Below are positions 17,527 through 26,681 of a DNA stretch of 34,683 nucleotides, in pieces. Positions within the stretch are counted from its first letter, which is position 1; the number at the start of each line of letters is the position of its first letter. This stretch comes from Terriglobia bacterium (lineage in GTDB: Bacteria > Acidobacteriota > Terriglobia > Terriglobales > Acidobacteriaceae). The notes under the pieces were generated by a model. It was not told the origin of the DNA. It saw nothing but the letters and a program-made list of their open reading frames with translations, and did not search any database. The translations under genes were made by a program, and so were the position numbers. The stretch is taken from positions 1 through 34,683 of the forward strand of contig JAJPJZ010000074.1 of NCBI GenBank assembly GCA_021323935.1. The letters are read 5' to 3'.

Positions 17527-19385
17527 TACTTTGCCTCCCGAAGAACCGGCTCCGGCGCGGTCGTGGCAGCCGCCGGAAAGTTAAGCGGCTCCACGAACCG
17601 GCGCCGGTCGGGCAGAAAGAGCACCGCAAACACCGCAAAGATGCTGGCGCCAACCGGCAGAATGCCCCACATCAGGCCTTGCCATGCCGGCGGCGGGGCC
17701 GCGCCGAACTCCAGTTTGTGGGCCGGCGGCACGTCGTCTTTAGTCCACAACGTCACATTGCCGTTGTCGTAACTCTCGGCTGGGCGCCAGCCGGCGAAGG
17801 CAAGCAGCGGCTCATAGAAGCGGTCGCGCACGAAGATGTACTTCAGGCCATATTGATTGGCGTGCTTCAGCACCGCGCGCAATGAATCCATGCCGGCGCT
17901 GCCGAAGTATTTGGCGTTATAAAGCTGCGCCGACCCGTAGGCGGTGAGCTCAGGCAGCAGGCGTGCCGAGTTATACGTGCCATCGACGCTGCCCGCGTTG
18001 GCGTAAGTTGAAACTTTGTCGAACTGGTTGCCGAAGCCGAGTGTGATGTAGCGGAACTTGGAGTGGTCGTCGCGATTCAGGAAGGCGATCACCTGGTCAA
18101 CACGGAACGGCGAGCCGTTAATTGGCTTGATCGTCATCCACGCCACGCCCATCGCGCACGAGAACACTGCGGCAATCCACAACCCCACCACGGCGCGAGT
18201 GCGGTAGCGGTCAATGAGCTCAGCCGCAAGCAGGCCCACCAGCGGCAGCGCCATGATGGTTCCCCAGAAGGTGAACCGCTCGAACGTCAGGATGTTGAAT
18301 GCGTTACCGGGATGCAGCAGCACGGGCGCTACGGGCGTCGTGCCGCCGAGGCCGATCATCGCGGTCAGCCACCATCCGAAGAACAGCGGCCGCAGCCGGC
18401 GCTCACGCGTGCCGCGCGTAAAGATGAACGGCAGCGCCAGGATCAGCGTGCCATACGGGATGACCCAGAAATTCATTCCGCTCAGGAAATTCTTCAGGTA
18501 GTTGTCGCGGCTGCCGTGCGGAATGGGCTGCTGAGTGATGGGGTGCTGGATGGTCTGGATAAAGTAGGGCAGCAGCACAACGGCAATCAGCACGCCGCAG
18601 ATCGCGGCAAAAATTGCCGCCCGCGAAATCACGCCCGCCACGCTGGATTCTTTGCCCTCGCGGTCACGGTCAATCAACGCCAGCGCGAATACCGGCCAGG
18701 CAAACAGCGCAAATCCAAACAGCAGCGTGACGTGGTGGGCAGCCGCTCCCGCCAGCGTAACGGCAACGCCCTTGATGAGCGCCGATCCGCTGCTGCTTCG
18801 CGACCAGCGATAAAAATAAGGCAGCGCGTTCAGCGCCATGGCCGTGGCCATGGTGTTGGGCAGTTGGCCTGACTGGTACACCAGCAGCGCCAGCGAGCCC
18901 AGCAGCACGCCCGCAATCGTGGCATAGCTGGCTGAGCGCTCATCCACCCACAGCTTGGCGTAGCGGAAGATGCCGACCGTCAGCAGCAGAATGACGATCA
19001 ATTGCACCACCATGTACGCGTAGGTGAGCCCGAGCAGGTGCGAGAACAACGCCACCCACTGGTGCGCCAGCGGCGGATATGTGGTCTGCGAGAAACCGCC
19101 AAACCACTTTTCGTTCCACGGGCTGAACCAGTGGTGAGCGTAGTGGTCGGCAAAAAACATGTGCGTGTTGGCATCGTAGGAACTGGCCGGCAACTGCATC
19201 AGCAGCAGCGGCCCGTGGACGGCCAGCGCCAGCAGCAGGATGGCGGTCAATGGAATAACGGCGCGACTGGAACTTGGGAGCGGGGAACTGAACGTCAAAG
19301 TAATGCCTCCGGGAATTCCGGCATTCGCCAGCGCGGGACTTGCACTTGGCGGAAAAGAGCCTTCAGGAGCAGTTTTGATTCGCAA
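17526..19385 (-). CDS. Polytopic membrane protein, GT-C/PTPS-related (DUF/YfhO-like) family
   Basis: About 10-12 hydrophobic segments; SYDANTHMFFADHYAHHWFSPWNEKWFGGFSQTTYPPLAHQWVALFSHLLG resembles the early acidic loop of GT-C/6-PTPS-related membrane proteins. Confidence 0.65.
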   Translation of the reverse strand: MRIKTAPEGSFPPSASPALANAGIPGGITLTFSSPLPSSSRAVIPLTAILLLALAVHGPLLLMQLPASSYDANTHMFFADHYAHHWFSPWNEKWFGGFSQTTYPPLAHQWVALFSHLLGLTYAYMVVQLIVILLLTVGIFRYAKLWVDERSASYATIAGVLLGSLALLVYQSGQLPNTMATAMALNALPYFYRWSRSSSGSALIKGVAVTLAGAAAHHVTLLFGFALFAWPVFALALIDRDREGKESSVAGVISRAAIFAAICGVLIAVVLLPYFIQTIQHPITQQPIPHGSRDNYLKNFLSGMNFWVIPYGTLILALPFIFTRGTRERRLRPLFFGWWLTAMIGLGGTTPVAPVLLHPGNAFNILTFERFTFWGTIMALPLVGLLAAELIDRYRTRAVVGLWIAAVFSCAMGVAWMTIKPINGSPFRVDQVIAFLNRDDHSKFRYITLGFGNQFDKVSTYANAGSVDGTYNSARLLPELTAYGSAQLYNAKYFGSAGMDSLRAVLKHANQYGLKYIFVRDRFYEPLLAFAGWRPAESYDNGNVTLWTKDDVPPAHKLEFGAAPPPAWQGLMWGILPVGASIFAVFAVLFLPDRRRFVEPLNFPAAATTAPEPVLREAK

Positions 19386-19597
19386 TTAGCTCTCAGGGTT
19401 TCTTTGTGAGCAGCGGAAGTGTGTTTGTTCGAACCGCAACGGCAGGTGTGTACCGCGAGCACAATAGAGAGCACCTGGATACCGCATGAGAGCAGTTCAC
19501 CCGCCGCCCAACCTGTGCACGCCTCGATTTTCCTGCTACTTACAGCATCGACAATGGAACGGAGCTTGCGAGAGTACCAGCTGGCAGAACCATCTCT

Positions 19598-22500
19598 GTG
19601 ACCCAGAGCAGTCCCGTGAAACGAAAATTATTTCCCCTGATTTTATTCGCGTGTTTTTTTGCGGCCGTTCCCCTGCGGGCGCAAACATTTGAAATCAATG
19701 GGCAGGCGCAACCGGCGCAGGCCGCTCCGGCAAAAAAGAGCGCTTCAAAGAGCAAGCCCGGTAAGGCCGGCGCCGCACAGAACTCGAGCAGCGACGGCTT
19801 CAGCTTCGGAACCAGCCTTGAAGTCGCTCGCGAGAACCGCGCCGCCCAGGATGCCATGAAGCACGGCAACCCCGGCCTCGCGCTGGTCCACGCCAAGCGG
19901 GCTGCCGACGCCGCTCCCACGAACAAAGGCCTGTGGCTGAACTACGGCTACACCGCCCGGCTGGCCGGTAAATATGACGAATCCCTCCAGGCCTATCGCC
20001 ATGTCCTGCAAATCGAGGCGAACTCTCCCGACGCGCAATCAGGAATGGCGCAAACCTACCTGCGCATGGGCAACACCAATGAAGCGCGGCGGCTGCTGAC
20101 CGCGGTGATCGAGGCTAATCCCAAGCGGGTCAATGACATCCTGATCCTGGGCGAGATGGAGATGCACGAAGGCAATTTGCCGCAGGCGATCTCCATCCTG
20201 CAGCGGGCCGAAGCCCAGCAGCCCTCGGCGCACGCCGAATTGCTGATGGCGGTGGGCTACATGAAGCTGAAACAGCCGGATAAAGCCAAGCATTATCTCG
20301 ACCAGGCCAAGGCACGCGCGCCGCGCAATCCTGAGGTGTACCGCGCCATCGCCAACTTCTTCCGCGAGACGCACGACTACAAGGCCGCGATCACGGCGCT
20401 GAAGCAGATTCCCAAGCCGACTCCCGAGACGCTGGCCGACCTCGGCTACACCTACGAACTTGACGGCGACAAGAAGGAATCGGCCGCCGCTTACGCCAAA
20501 GCCGCCAACGCCGCGCCCGCAACCCTGGGCTTCCAGTTAAGTGCCGCGCAATCAGCCATCGTGGCCGGCGACCTCGGCGCGGGCAAGCAGTTCCTGGCCC
20601 GGGCCCAGGGCATTGACGCCAACAGCTATCGCCTCCACGCTATCAGGGCGATGCTGGCGCGGGTGGAAAACCGCCCGCAGGACGCAATTAAGGAATACCA
20701 GATTGCCATCGCCAACCTGCCCCAGGGCGGCGTGCCTGAAGGCCAGCTTTTCCCGGTGCAGTTGCACCTGAACCTGGCCGACCTCTTGCGGGAGCAGGGC
20801 GAGGAAGCCGAGGCGAAGCAACAGATCAAGATTGCCGAAGACATCGTCGACCAGTTGGACATTCAAGGCACGGCGCGGGCTGAGTTCCTGCGCGTGCGCG
20901 CCGCGGTCAAGACCGGCGACAGCGACTTTAACGGCGCCGAAACTGACCTGAAGCAGGCGATGCAGCTCGATCCTGACAACCTGAACATTCAACTTCAATA
21001 CGGCAGCCTGTTGTGGAAGATGAAGCGGCAGGCGGAATCGCAGAAGGTGTATGCCGCGATTCTGAGCAAGGATCCCGAGAAGCGCTTTGCCCTCGAGAGC
21101 CTCGGCTACTTGGCGCGCGACGCCGGCGACAGCAAGACCGCCGAGCAGTGGTTCATGCGCTTTGCCGAAGCTTACCCTGACGACTACGTTCCCCACCTTG
21201 CGCTCGGCGACCTGTACACTGCCACGCGCGACTTTGCCAAGGCCGATGCCGAATACGGCCGCGCCTTCAAGCTGGCGCCGCAAAATCCCACGGTTGTGGC
21301 CAATGCCGCCAATGCCGCGATTGAGGCCCGCAAGATGGACCTGGCCGGCCAGTGGCTGGCGCGCGCCACCGGAACCATGAATGACGACGCCAAGGTCATG
21401 CTGGAGCGCGAACGCTGGCTGTTCCACACCGGCAAGTTCAAGGAGTCGGCGCAGCTTGGCTACAAAGTGCTGCAGAAGCTGCCGAATGACCGCAATGCCG
21501 CGGTGTACCTGGGCTACGCGCTCTATAACCTCGGCCGCTATGACGACGTGCTGGCGCTGGCAAACCGCTACGACGCAATTCTGCCCAAGGAACCAAACTT
21601 CCCCCTGCTGGCCGGCCATGTTCACAAGCAGGGCGGCCTGCTCGATGAAGCTGCCGACGACTACAGCCGCGCCATGGAGCGCGACCCCAAGATGGTCGAG
21701 GCTTACGTCAACCGCGGCTACGTTGAGAACGACCTGCAGGACGCGGGTGACGCGGTAAATGACTTCCATAAAGCGCTCGAGCTCAGCCCGAATAACGGCG
21801 TCGCCGACCTGGGGCTGGCGTTCTCGAACCTGGAACTGCATCACGGCAAGGCGGCGCTTGAGGCAGTCGACAAGGCGCAGAAGCTGATTGGCGAGTCGGG
21901 CGCCGTGCACCTGGCGCGCGCCACCGCGTATCGCCAGATGCGGCAGTTGCAGAAAGCTGAGGCGGAATACCACCTGGCGCTGAAGTATGCGCCTGACGAT
22001 CTGCACCTGAACATGGCGCTGGCTGACACGCTCTACCACGAGCGCAAGTACCGCGACTCCATCACGGTGCTGAACGCCGCTCTGCAGCTCTCGCCCGGCG
22101 ATCCGCTCATCTACGCGCAACTGGCCGCGGCCAGCGCGGAGCTGCGCGATCGTGCGCAGACCATGAACTACGTTGCCGCCGCCGAACGCGAGGGCGGCGA
22201 TCAATCGGCCGTGCTGGTCGCAACCGGCGAAGCGCTGATGACGCTCGGCGACCGCAGCGCCGCCATGGAACGGTTTGCGCGCGCCCTCGACGCGCCTGAC
22301 GCAGACAAGATCAACGTGCGCCTCTCGATTGCCAAGCTGTTCGTGCGCGAAGGCAAGTACGACGACGCGCGCCAGCAGGTTTCACTCGCCTTTGCCGAAG
22401 CGCGCATCGGTGAAGCTGCGCCTCCCACGGCTGACAACATGGTGGAAGCTGCCAACACCTTCCTGGCCATGCGCGACTTCAACCTGGCCGAGCGCTACTA

Positions 22501-23836
22501 CGCCAAAGCCAAAGACCTGGGCGCGGGTGATGAAGTGGTGGCCATCGGCATGGCGAACAGCTACCTGGCGCGCGGCAACGCCGAGCAGGCGGCATCGCAA
22601 TTGGCCTCGCTAGGCACGGCTGACGACAACCAGCAGAACTTCGATTACCAGATGGCAATGGCAAACCTGTATCGGCAGCGGCGCGACACGGTGCACGCGC
22701 TGACCGCCTTCGCCCAGGCTAATGAGCTTTCGGCTGACGACGACATTGCCGAGCGCTCGCTTGAAGAAGTTGCCGGCGAAGAGGGATACCGCGTCAATCA
22801 GCGGGTCAGCCTGTTCAGCGATGTGGACATTGCGCCCATCTTCGACGATTCCACCATTTACACGCTCGACGCCAAGCTGTTCGGCGTGGCCACCAACGGC
22901 GCTCAGATGCCGCCGCCGCGTTCTTCGCTGCAGACTTTGTGGACTGACGGCTTCCACTATCACGTCAGCGGCCTGCCGCTGGTCAGCGGCTTCTTCCAGC
23001 TCCGCAACGCCACCGGAACTTACTCGGTGCCGAGCGGGCTGCTGATCATTGACCGCAACACGTTTGACTACAACTTTAACGGGGCGCTGAACCCGGTGCT
23101 GCGCATGGGGCGCAACTCCATCCAGTTCAACGCCGGCCTGCAATACACGTTACGGCGCGACCACGGCTCGAACCTTTCAGCCATTGAGCTGAACCAGAAC
23201 CTGTTCCGCCAGTTCGTGTTCTTCTCGAGCAACTCGTTCCTGAACTGGATTTCGCTGCGCGGCCACGCCTTCCATGAGGCCGGTCCGTTCACCAATCAAC
23301 ACCTGAGCTCGCGCGATGTCGGCGCCAACCTGGAATTCACGGTGGGCCGCCCATGGGGCAAGACGGCCATGGTGACGGGCTATTCCGCCCGCGAGCTGCA
23401 ATTCAACCCGCTGCTGCGCCAGTATTTCACCACCTCAACCTATGCCGGCCTGCAGCGCACGTTTGGCGAGAACCTGAAAGTTTCAGTGCTGGGTGAGTAC
23501 ATCCGCGCCTGGCGGGTGCAGGACGCCGCTTCGGCCACGGCGCAAGCCATGCGTCCGGCGGCCTCCTTCGAATACCGGGTTGGCCGGCGCTGGACGGTTG
23601 ACGGGCAGGTTGCCTTCGATCGCGGCGAAGGTTTCCACTCTTATGACAACATCCAGAGCGGATTCTTCATCTCTTATGACAAACCACTCCGCAGGAACGT
23701 TGCTGGTGTGAGTGGCGACATCCCCGTCGAGTATCCGCTCCGATTCTCTGTCGGGCTGCAGCAAGACGATTTTCCGAACTTCACTGGCCAGGGACAGGCG
23801 ATTTTCCGTCCAGTGTTTCGCTTGACCATTTTTTAA
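19598..23836 (+). CDS. Very long TPR-repeat protein with C-terminal outer-membrane beta-barrel (BcsC/PelB-like architecture, 1412 aa)
   Basis: Signal peptide KRKLFPLILFACFFAAVPLRAQ; many TPR-like units; C-terminal ~330 aa beta-rich ending ...AIFRPVFRLTIF with terminal Phe typical of barrel proteins. GTG start at 19598 or 19616. Confidence 0.82.
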   Translation: MTQSSPVKRKLFPLILFACFFAAVPLRAQTFEINGQAQPAQAAPAKKSASKSKPGKAGAAQNSSSDGFSFGTSLEVARENRAAQDAMKHGNPGLALVHAKRAADAAPTNKGLWLNYGYTARLAGKYDESLQAYRHVLQIEANSPDAQSGMAQTYLRMGNTNEARRLLTAVIEANPKRVNDILILGEMEMHEGNLPQAISILQRAEAQQPSAHAELLMAVGYMKLKQPDKAKHYLDQAKARAPRNPEVYRAIANFFRETHDYKAAITALKQIPKPTPETLADLGYTYELDGDKKESAAAYAKAANAAPATLGFQLSAAQSAIVAGDLGAGKQFLARAQGIDANSYRLHAIRAMLARVENRPQDAIKEYQIAIANLPQGGVPEGQLFPVQLHLNLADLLREQGEEAEAKQQIKIAEDIVDQLDIQGTARAEFLRVRAAVKTGDSDFNGAETDLKQAMQLDPDNLNIQLQYGSLLWKMKRQAESQKVYAAILSKDPEKRFALESLGYLARDAGDSKTAEQWFMRFAEAYPDDYVPHLALGDLYTATRDFAKADAEYGRAFKLAPQNPTVVANAANAAIEARKMDLAGQWLARATGTMNDDAKVMLERERWLFHTGKFKESAQLGYKVLQKLPNDRNAAVYLGYALYNLGRYDDVLALANRYDAILPKEPNFPLLAGHVHKQGGLLDEAADDYSRAMERDPKMVEAYVNRGYVENDLQDAGDAVNDFHKALELSPNNGVADLGLAFSNLELHHGKAALEAVDKAQKLIGESGAVHLARATAYRQMRQLQKAEAEYHLALKYAPDDLHLNMALADTLYHERKYRDSITVLNAALQLSPGDPLIYAQLAAASAELRDRAQTMNYVAAAEREGGDQSAVLVATGEALMTLGDRSAAMERFARALDAPDADKINVRLSIAKLFVREGKYDDARQQVSLAFAEARIGEAAPPTADNMVEAANTFLAMRDFNLAERYYAKAKDLGAGDEVVAIGMANSYLARGNAEQAASQLASLGTADDNQQNFDYQMAMANLYRQRRDTVHALTAFAQANELSADDDIAERSLEEVAGEEGYRVNQRVSLFSDVDIAPIFDDSTIYTLDAKLFGVATNGAQMPPPRSSLQTLWTDGFHYHVSGLPLVSGFFQLRNATGTYSVPSGLLIIDRNTFDYNFNGALNPVLRMGRNSIQFNAGLQYTLRRDHGSNLSAIELNQNLFRQFVFFSSNSFLNWISLRGHAFHEAGPFTNQHLSSRDVGANLEFTVGRPWGKTAMVTGYSARELQFNPLLRQYFTTSTYAGLQRTFGENLKVSVLGEYIRAWRVQDAASATAQAMRPAASFEYRVGRRWTVDGQVAFDRGEGFHSYDNIQSGFFISYDKPLRRNVAGVSGDIPVEYPLRFSVGLQQDDFPNFTGQGQAIFRPVFRLTIF

Positions 23837-23850
23837 GGCCAGAGGGGCCC

Positions 23851-25101
23851 ATGAAGATTTGCCTGGTTACCGCGTTCCCGCCCAGCCGGCGGGGACTGAA
23901 TGAATACGGGTACCACATCGCACGTGAGCTGCAGCGCGACCCGCTGCTCTCGCTTACCGTGCTCGCCGATGAACTGGGGACCTCAGAACCTGAGCTGCCC
24001 GAGTTCGACGTGGTTCGCTGCTGGCAGTTCAACGCCCTGAGCAACCCCACGCGCCTGCTGCAGACCATTCGTGAGTGCCGGCCTGACGTGGTGTGGTTCA
24101 ACCTGCTGTTCTCAACCTTTGGCGATCAGCCGCTGGCGGCTTTCGGCGGCCTCTCGATCCCGCTTCTTTCCCGCATCGCGGGCTTTTACACGCACGTTAC
24201 ATTGCACCACCTGATGGACAACATCAACCTGGCTGATGCCGGCGTGCGCTTCCCCCGCATCTATCGGTTAGCAGGGTCAATCGCCACGCGCATGTTGCTG
24301 GGAGCAAACTCAATTTCGGTGTTGCTGCCGGCTTACCGGCGCACCCTGATGGAAAAATATCGGGGCGAGAACGTGCACTTCCGCGCCCACGGCATTCTTT
24401 CAGCACGGCCCGAGTACCCCGATTTCAGCAAGCGCGGCAACCCTGAGCACCGCATCCTGGCCTTCGGCAAGTGGGGCACTTACAAGCGGCTTGAGCTGCT
24501 CATGGAGGCCTTCGACGCCATCGCTTCGGCCATTCCCAACAGCAAGCTGGTGATTGCCGGCTCCGACCACCCCATGACGCCCGGCTACGTGGAAAATATC
24601 GCCCGGCAGTACAAGGGCAACAACCGCGTGGTCTTTACCGGCTACGTGGCTGAAGAGCAGATCCCGGAGCTGTTCTCGACTGCGAGCGTGCTGGTGATGC
24701 CTTATTCATCGGCCACCGGCTCGAGCGGCGTGGCGCACCTGGCCTGCGAATACGGCGTGCCCATCATCTCCGCCGATATCGCCGATTTCCGCGAAATGGG
24801 CGACGACGAAGGCATTGCCATCGACTTTTACAACGTCGGCCATCCCGGTAGCCTGGCCGGGCGCATCATCGATTTGCTTAAGTCGCCGGAGCGGCAGACG
24901 CAGATGGCGGAACAGAATTTTTCTGCCGCGCTGCGTATGACCATGCCGCAGATCATCCGCTCTTACCTGCGGTCGTTCACGCTCTACCAGAAGGCCAAGG
25001 CGATGGAGCCCATCTCGCGCTTCCGCCGCATTCCAGGCTGGGTGCCCTCACGTTCTACGATCTTCCGCGCTGCTGCGCCCAGGTGGGCCCCATGGATGTA
25101 A
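23851..25101 (+). CDS. Glycosyltransferase family 4 (GT-B)
   Basis: KICLVTAFPPSRRGLNEYGYHIARELQRD; ILAFGKWGTYKRLELLMEAFDAIASAIPNSKLVIAGSDHP; NRVVFTGYVAEEQIPELFSTASVLVMPYSSATGSSGVAHLACEYGVPIISADIADF. Confidence 0.9.
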   Translation: MKICLVTAFPPSRRGLNEYGYHIARELQRDPLLSLTVLADELGTSEPELPEFDVVRCWQFNALSNPTRLLQTIRECRPDVVWFNLLFSTFGDQPLAAFGGLSIPLLSRIAGFYTHVTLHHLMDNINLADAGVRFPRIYRLAGSIATRMLLGANSISVLLPAYRRTLMEKYRGENVHFRAHGILSARPEYPDFSKRGNPEHRILAFGKWGTYKRLELLMEAFDAIASAIPNSKLVIAGSDHPMTPGYVENIARQYKGNNRVVFTGYVAEEQIPELFSTASVLVMPYSSATGSSGVAHLACEYGVPIISADIADFREMGDDEGIAIDFYNVGHPGSLAGRIIDLLKSPERQTQMAEQNFSAALRMTMPQIIRSYLRSFTLYQKAKAMEPISRFRRIPGWVPSRSTIFRAAAPRWAPWM

Positions 25102-26273
25102 GGGCAATTCTGCTGATTGGAGGAGCGCAGAACCAGAGTGCGGGCTCAGGCGCCGAATCGGAAACCGTGGTCGGGGTGCCGCTGGCAACGGTTGACGTGC
25201 TGGGCAAGCCGGTTGTTCATCGCGTAGCTGAGCAACTGCTGGCCCAGGGCGTTTCGCGAATCACGGTTGTGGCTGATGCCGGCGCGAACACGCCGGCAAC
25301 CGCGCGGCAGAATCTTCCCGCGGGCGCGGAATTTGTGCTGGCCGAAGCCGGGCAGCTCTGGCGCGACGGCGAAAACGCCTTTGAGAAGACGAGCGACGAG
25401 GGCGCCGAACTGGTCATTGTGTGGCGCCTGGGCAGCTACGTTGAATTCAACGTCGAGCCGCTGGTGCAGGCCCATCTTGACCAGGGCGCACGGACCACTG
25501 CAGTCTGCGACGCCAACGGCGAAGCGCTCGAAATTTTCGTGGTGTGCGGCTCGCGCCGCAATGACGCTGCTTACCTGTTCCGCCATCAGTTGCAGGGCAC
25601 GCGCATGCCGGGCTGCACTTACCGGCACTTCGGTTATGTGAACCGGCTGCGCACCGTGGCTGATTTGCGCCAGCTCACCGCCGATGGCCTGCTGCTGCGC
25701 AACGCGGTGCGGCCGATTGGGCGCGAAATCAAGCCCGGAGTGTGGCTGGGTGAGGGGGCGCGCGTGCAACGCGGCGCTCGCCTGGTAGCGCCTTGCTATG
25801 TAGGCGCGAGGGCCCGAGTTCGCGCGGCAGTTGTGCTCACGCGGGCTGCAGCCATCGAGCACCACGCCGAAGTGGATTGCGGCACCGTGGTCGATGGCTC
25901 GAACGTGTTGCCTTTTTCCTATGTCGGCGCCGGTCTCGACGTCTGCCAGTCCATCGTGGGCTACCGAAAAATCGCCCCGCTGAAGCGGCCGGTGGAAGTC
26001 GAAGTCACGGATCCGAAGCTGGTCGGGATGGCCAGCGAGCATGCGCCGGTGCGCGTGGCATCCAAGGCGGGAGCGCTGTTTGCCTTCCTGCCGATGCAGC
26101 TCATCCGCGGAGTGCTTGCCAAGAAACAATGCGAGCAGGAGCCGGATCTGGCTTCGGCCATCAGTGCGCCGGCCGCGGCCTTGCGCGAACCGCTGGGGCA
26201 GCCGCCCTCGGCGCATAACTCGGCCGAGTTCCCGGCCAACATGGTGGTTGCGAGGAGATATGGAAACGAGTAG
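25092..26273 (+). CDS. Nucleotidyltransferase-like protein with C-terminal left-handed beta-helix (sugar-nucleotide pyrophosphorylase-like, degenerate P-loop)
   Basis: VRAILLIGGAQNQS...LATVDVLGKPVVHRVAEQLLAQGVSRITVVADAG (NTP_transferase fold); hexapeptide-like ARVQRGARLVAPCYVGARARVRAAVVLTRAAAIEHHAEVDCGTVVDGSNVLPFSYVG. Confidence 0.72.
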   Translation: MDVRAILLIGGAQNQSAGSGAESETVVGVPLATVDVLGKPVVHRVAEQLLAQGVSRITVVADAGANTPATARQNLPAGAEFVLAEAGQLWRDGENAFEKTSDEGAELVIVWRLGSYVEFNVEPLVQAHLDQGARTTAVCDANGEALEIFVVCGSRRNDAAYLFRHQLQGTRMPGCTYRHFGYVNRLRTVADLRQLTADGLLLRNAVRPIGREIKPGVWLGEGARVQRGARLVAPCYVGARARVRAAVVLTRAAAIEHHAEVDCGTVVDGSNVLPFSYVGAGLDVCQSIVGYRKIAPLKRPVEVEVTDPKLVGMASEHAPVRVASKAGALFAFLPMQLIRGVLAKKQCEQEPDLASAISAPAAALREPLGQPPSAHNSAEFPANMVVARRYGNE

Positions 26274-26670
26274 GCCTGTTGTAGTGAAGCGCATGCCGGA
26301 ACGATTGAGCCTGCGCACCGCACGGCAATTCGAGCGTGAGGTCCAGCCTTTTTTGACTTCGGACCGCCCGCAGGTTGTCTTCGATCTGTCCCAGGTCCGG
26401 CACCTCGACGCCGCCGGCGTTGACATGCTGCTGCGCTGCATGACGCAGGCAATGAAACGCGATGGCGACCTGAAGCTGGCAGCGCTCTCCGATCACGCGC
26501 TCACCATTCTTGAGCTGACCCGGACCGATCGTCTTTTCGAGGTCTATGAGACTTCAACTGACGCGGTGCGCAGCTTTACTTACTTCCTTCCGAACGCGAT
26601 GAGGGCGTTCCCCATTAACCCTGCGGCGCCGCCTTCAGCAGGCGGAGCGCTTGAGCCGAGGGCCGCGTAA
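26260..26670 (+). CDS. STAS-domain protein (anti-sigma factor antagonist-like)
   Basis: VVVKRMPERLSLRTARQFEREVQPFLTSDRPQVVFDLSQVRHLDAAGVDMLLRCMTQAMKRDGDLKLAALSDHALTILELTRTDRLFEVYET; ATG at 26260 preceded by GAGGAG; overlaps the upstream gene. Confidence 0.85.
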   Translation: METSRPVVVKRMPERLSLRTARQFEREVQPFLTSDRPQVVFDLSQVRHLDAAGVDMLLRCMTQAMKRDGDLKLAALSDHALTILELTRTDRLFEVYETSTDAVRSFTYFLPNAMRAFPINPAAPPSAGGALEPRAA

Positions 26671-26681
26671 CCAGGCAAAAA

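Noticed and set aside
18063-18872. 269-aa plus-strand ORF inside the polytopic membrane gene
   Set aside because: Antisense to the membrane protein; His/Arg/Gln-rich composition typical of an antisense frame.
20552-22204. 550-aa ORF on the minus strand
   Set aside because: Fully antisense to the TPR gene in a GC-rich, codon-biased region; product lacks recognisable motifs and looks like a shadow ORF.
25146-26441. 431-aa minus-strand ORF
   Set aside because: Antisense to the nucleotidyltransferase-like and STAS genes, which have clear family signatures.
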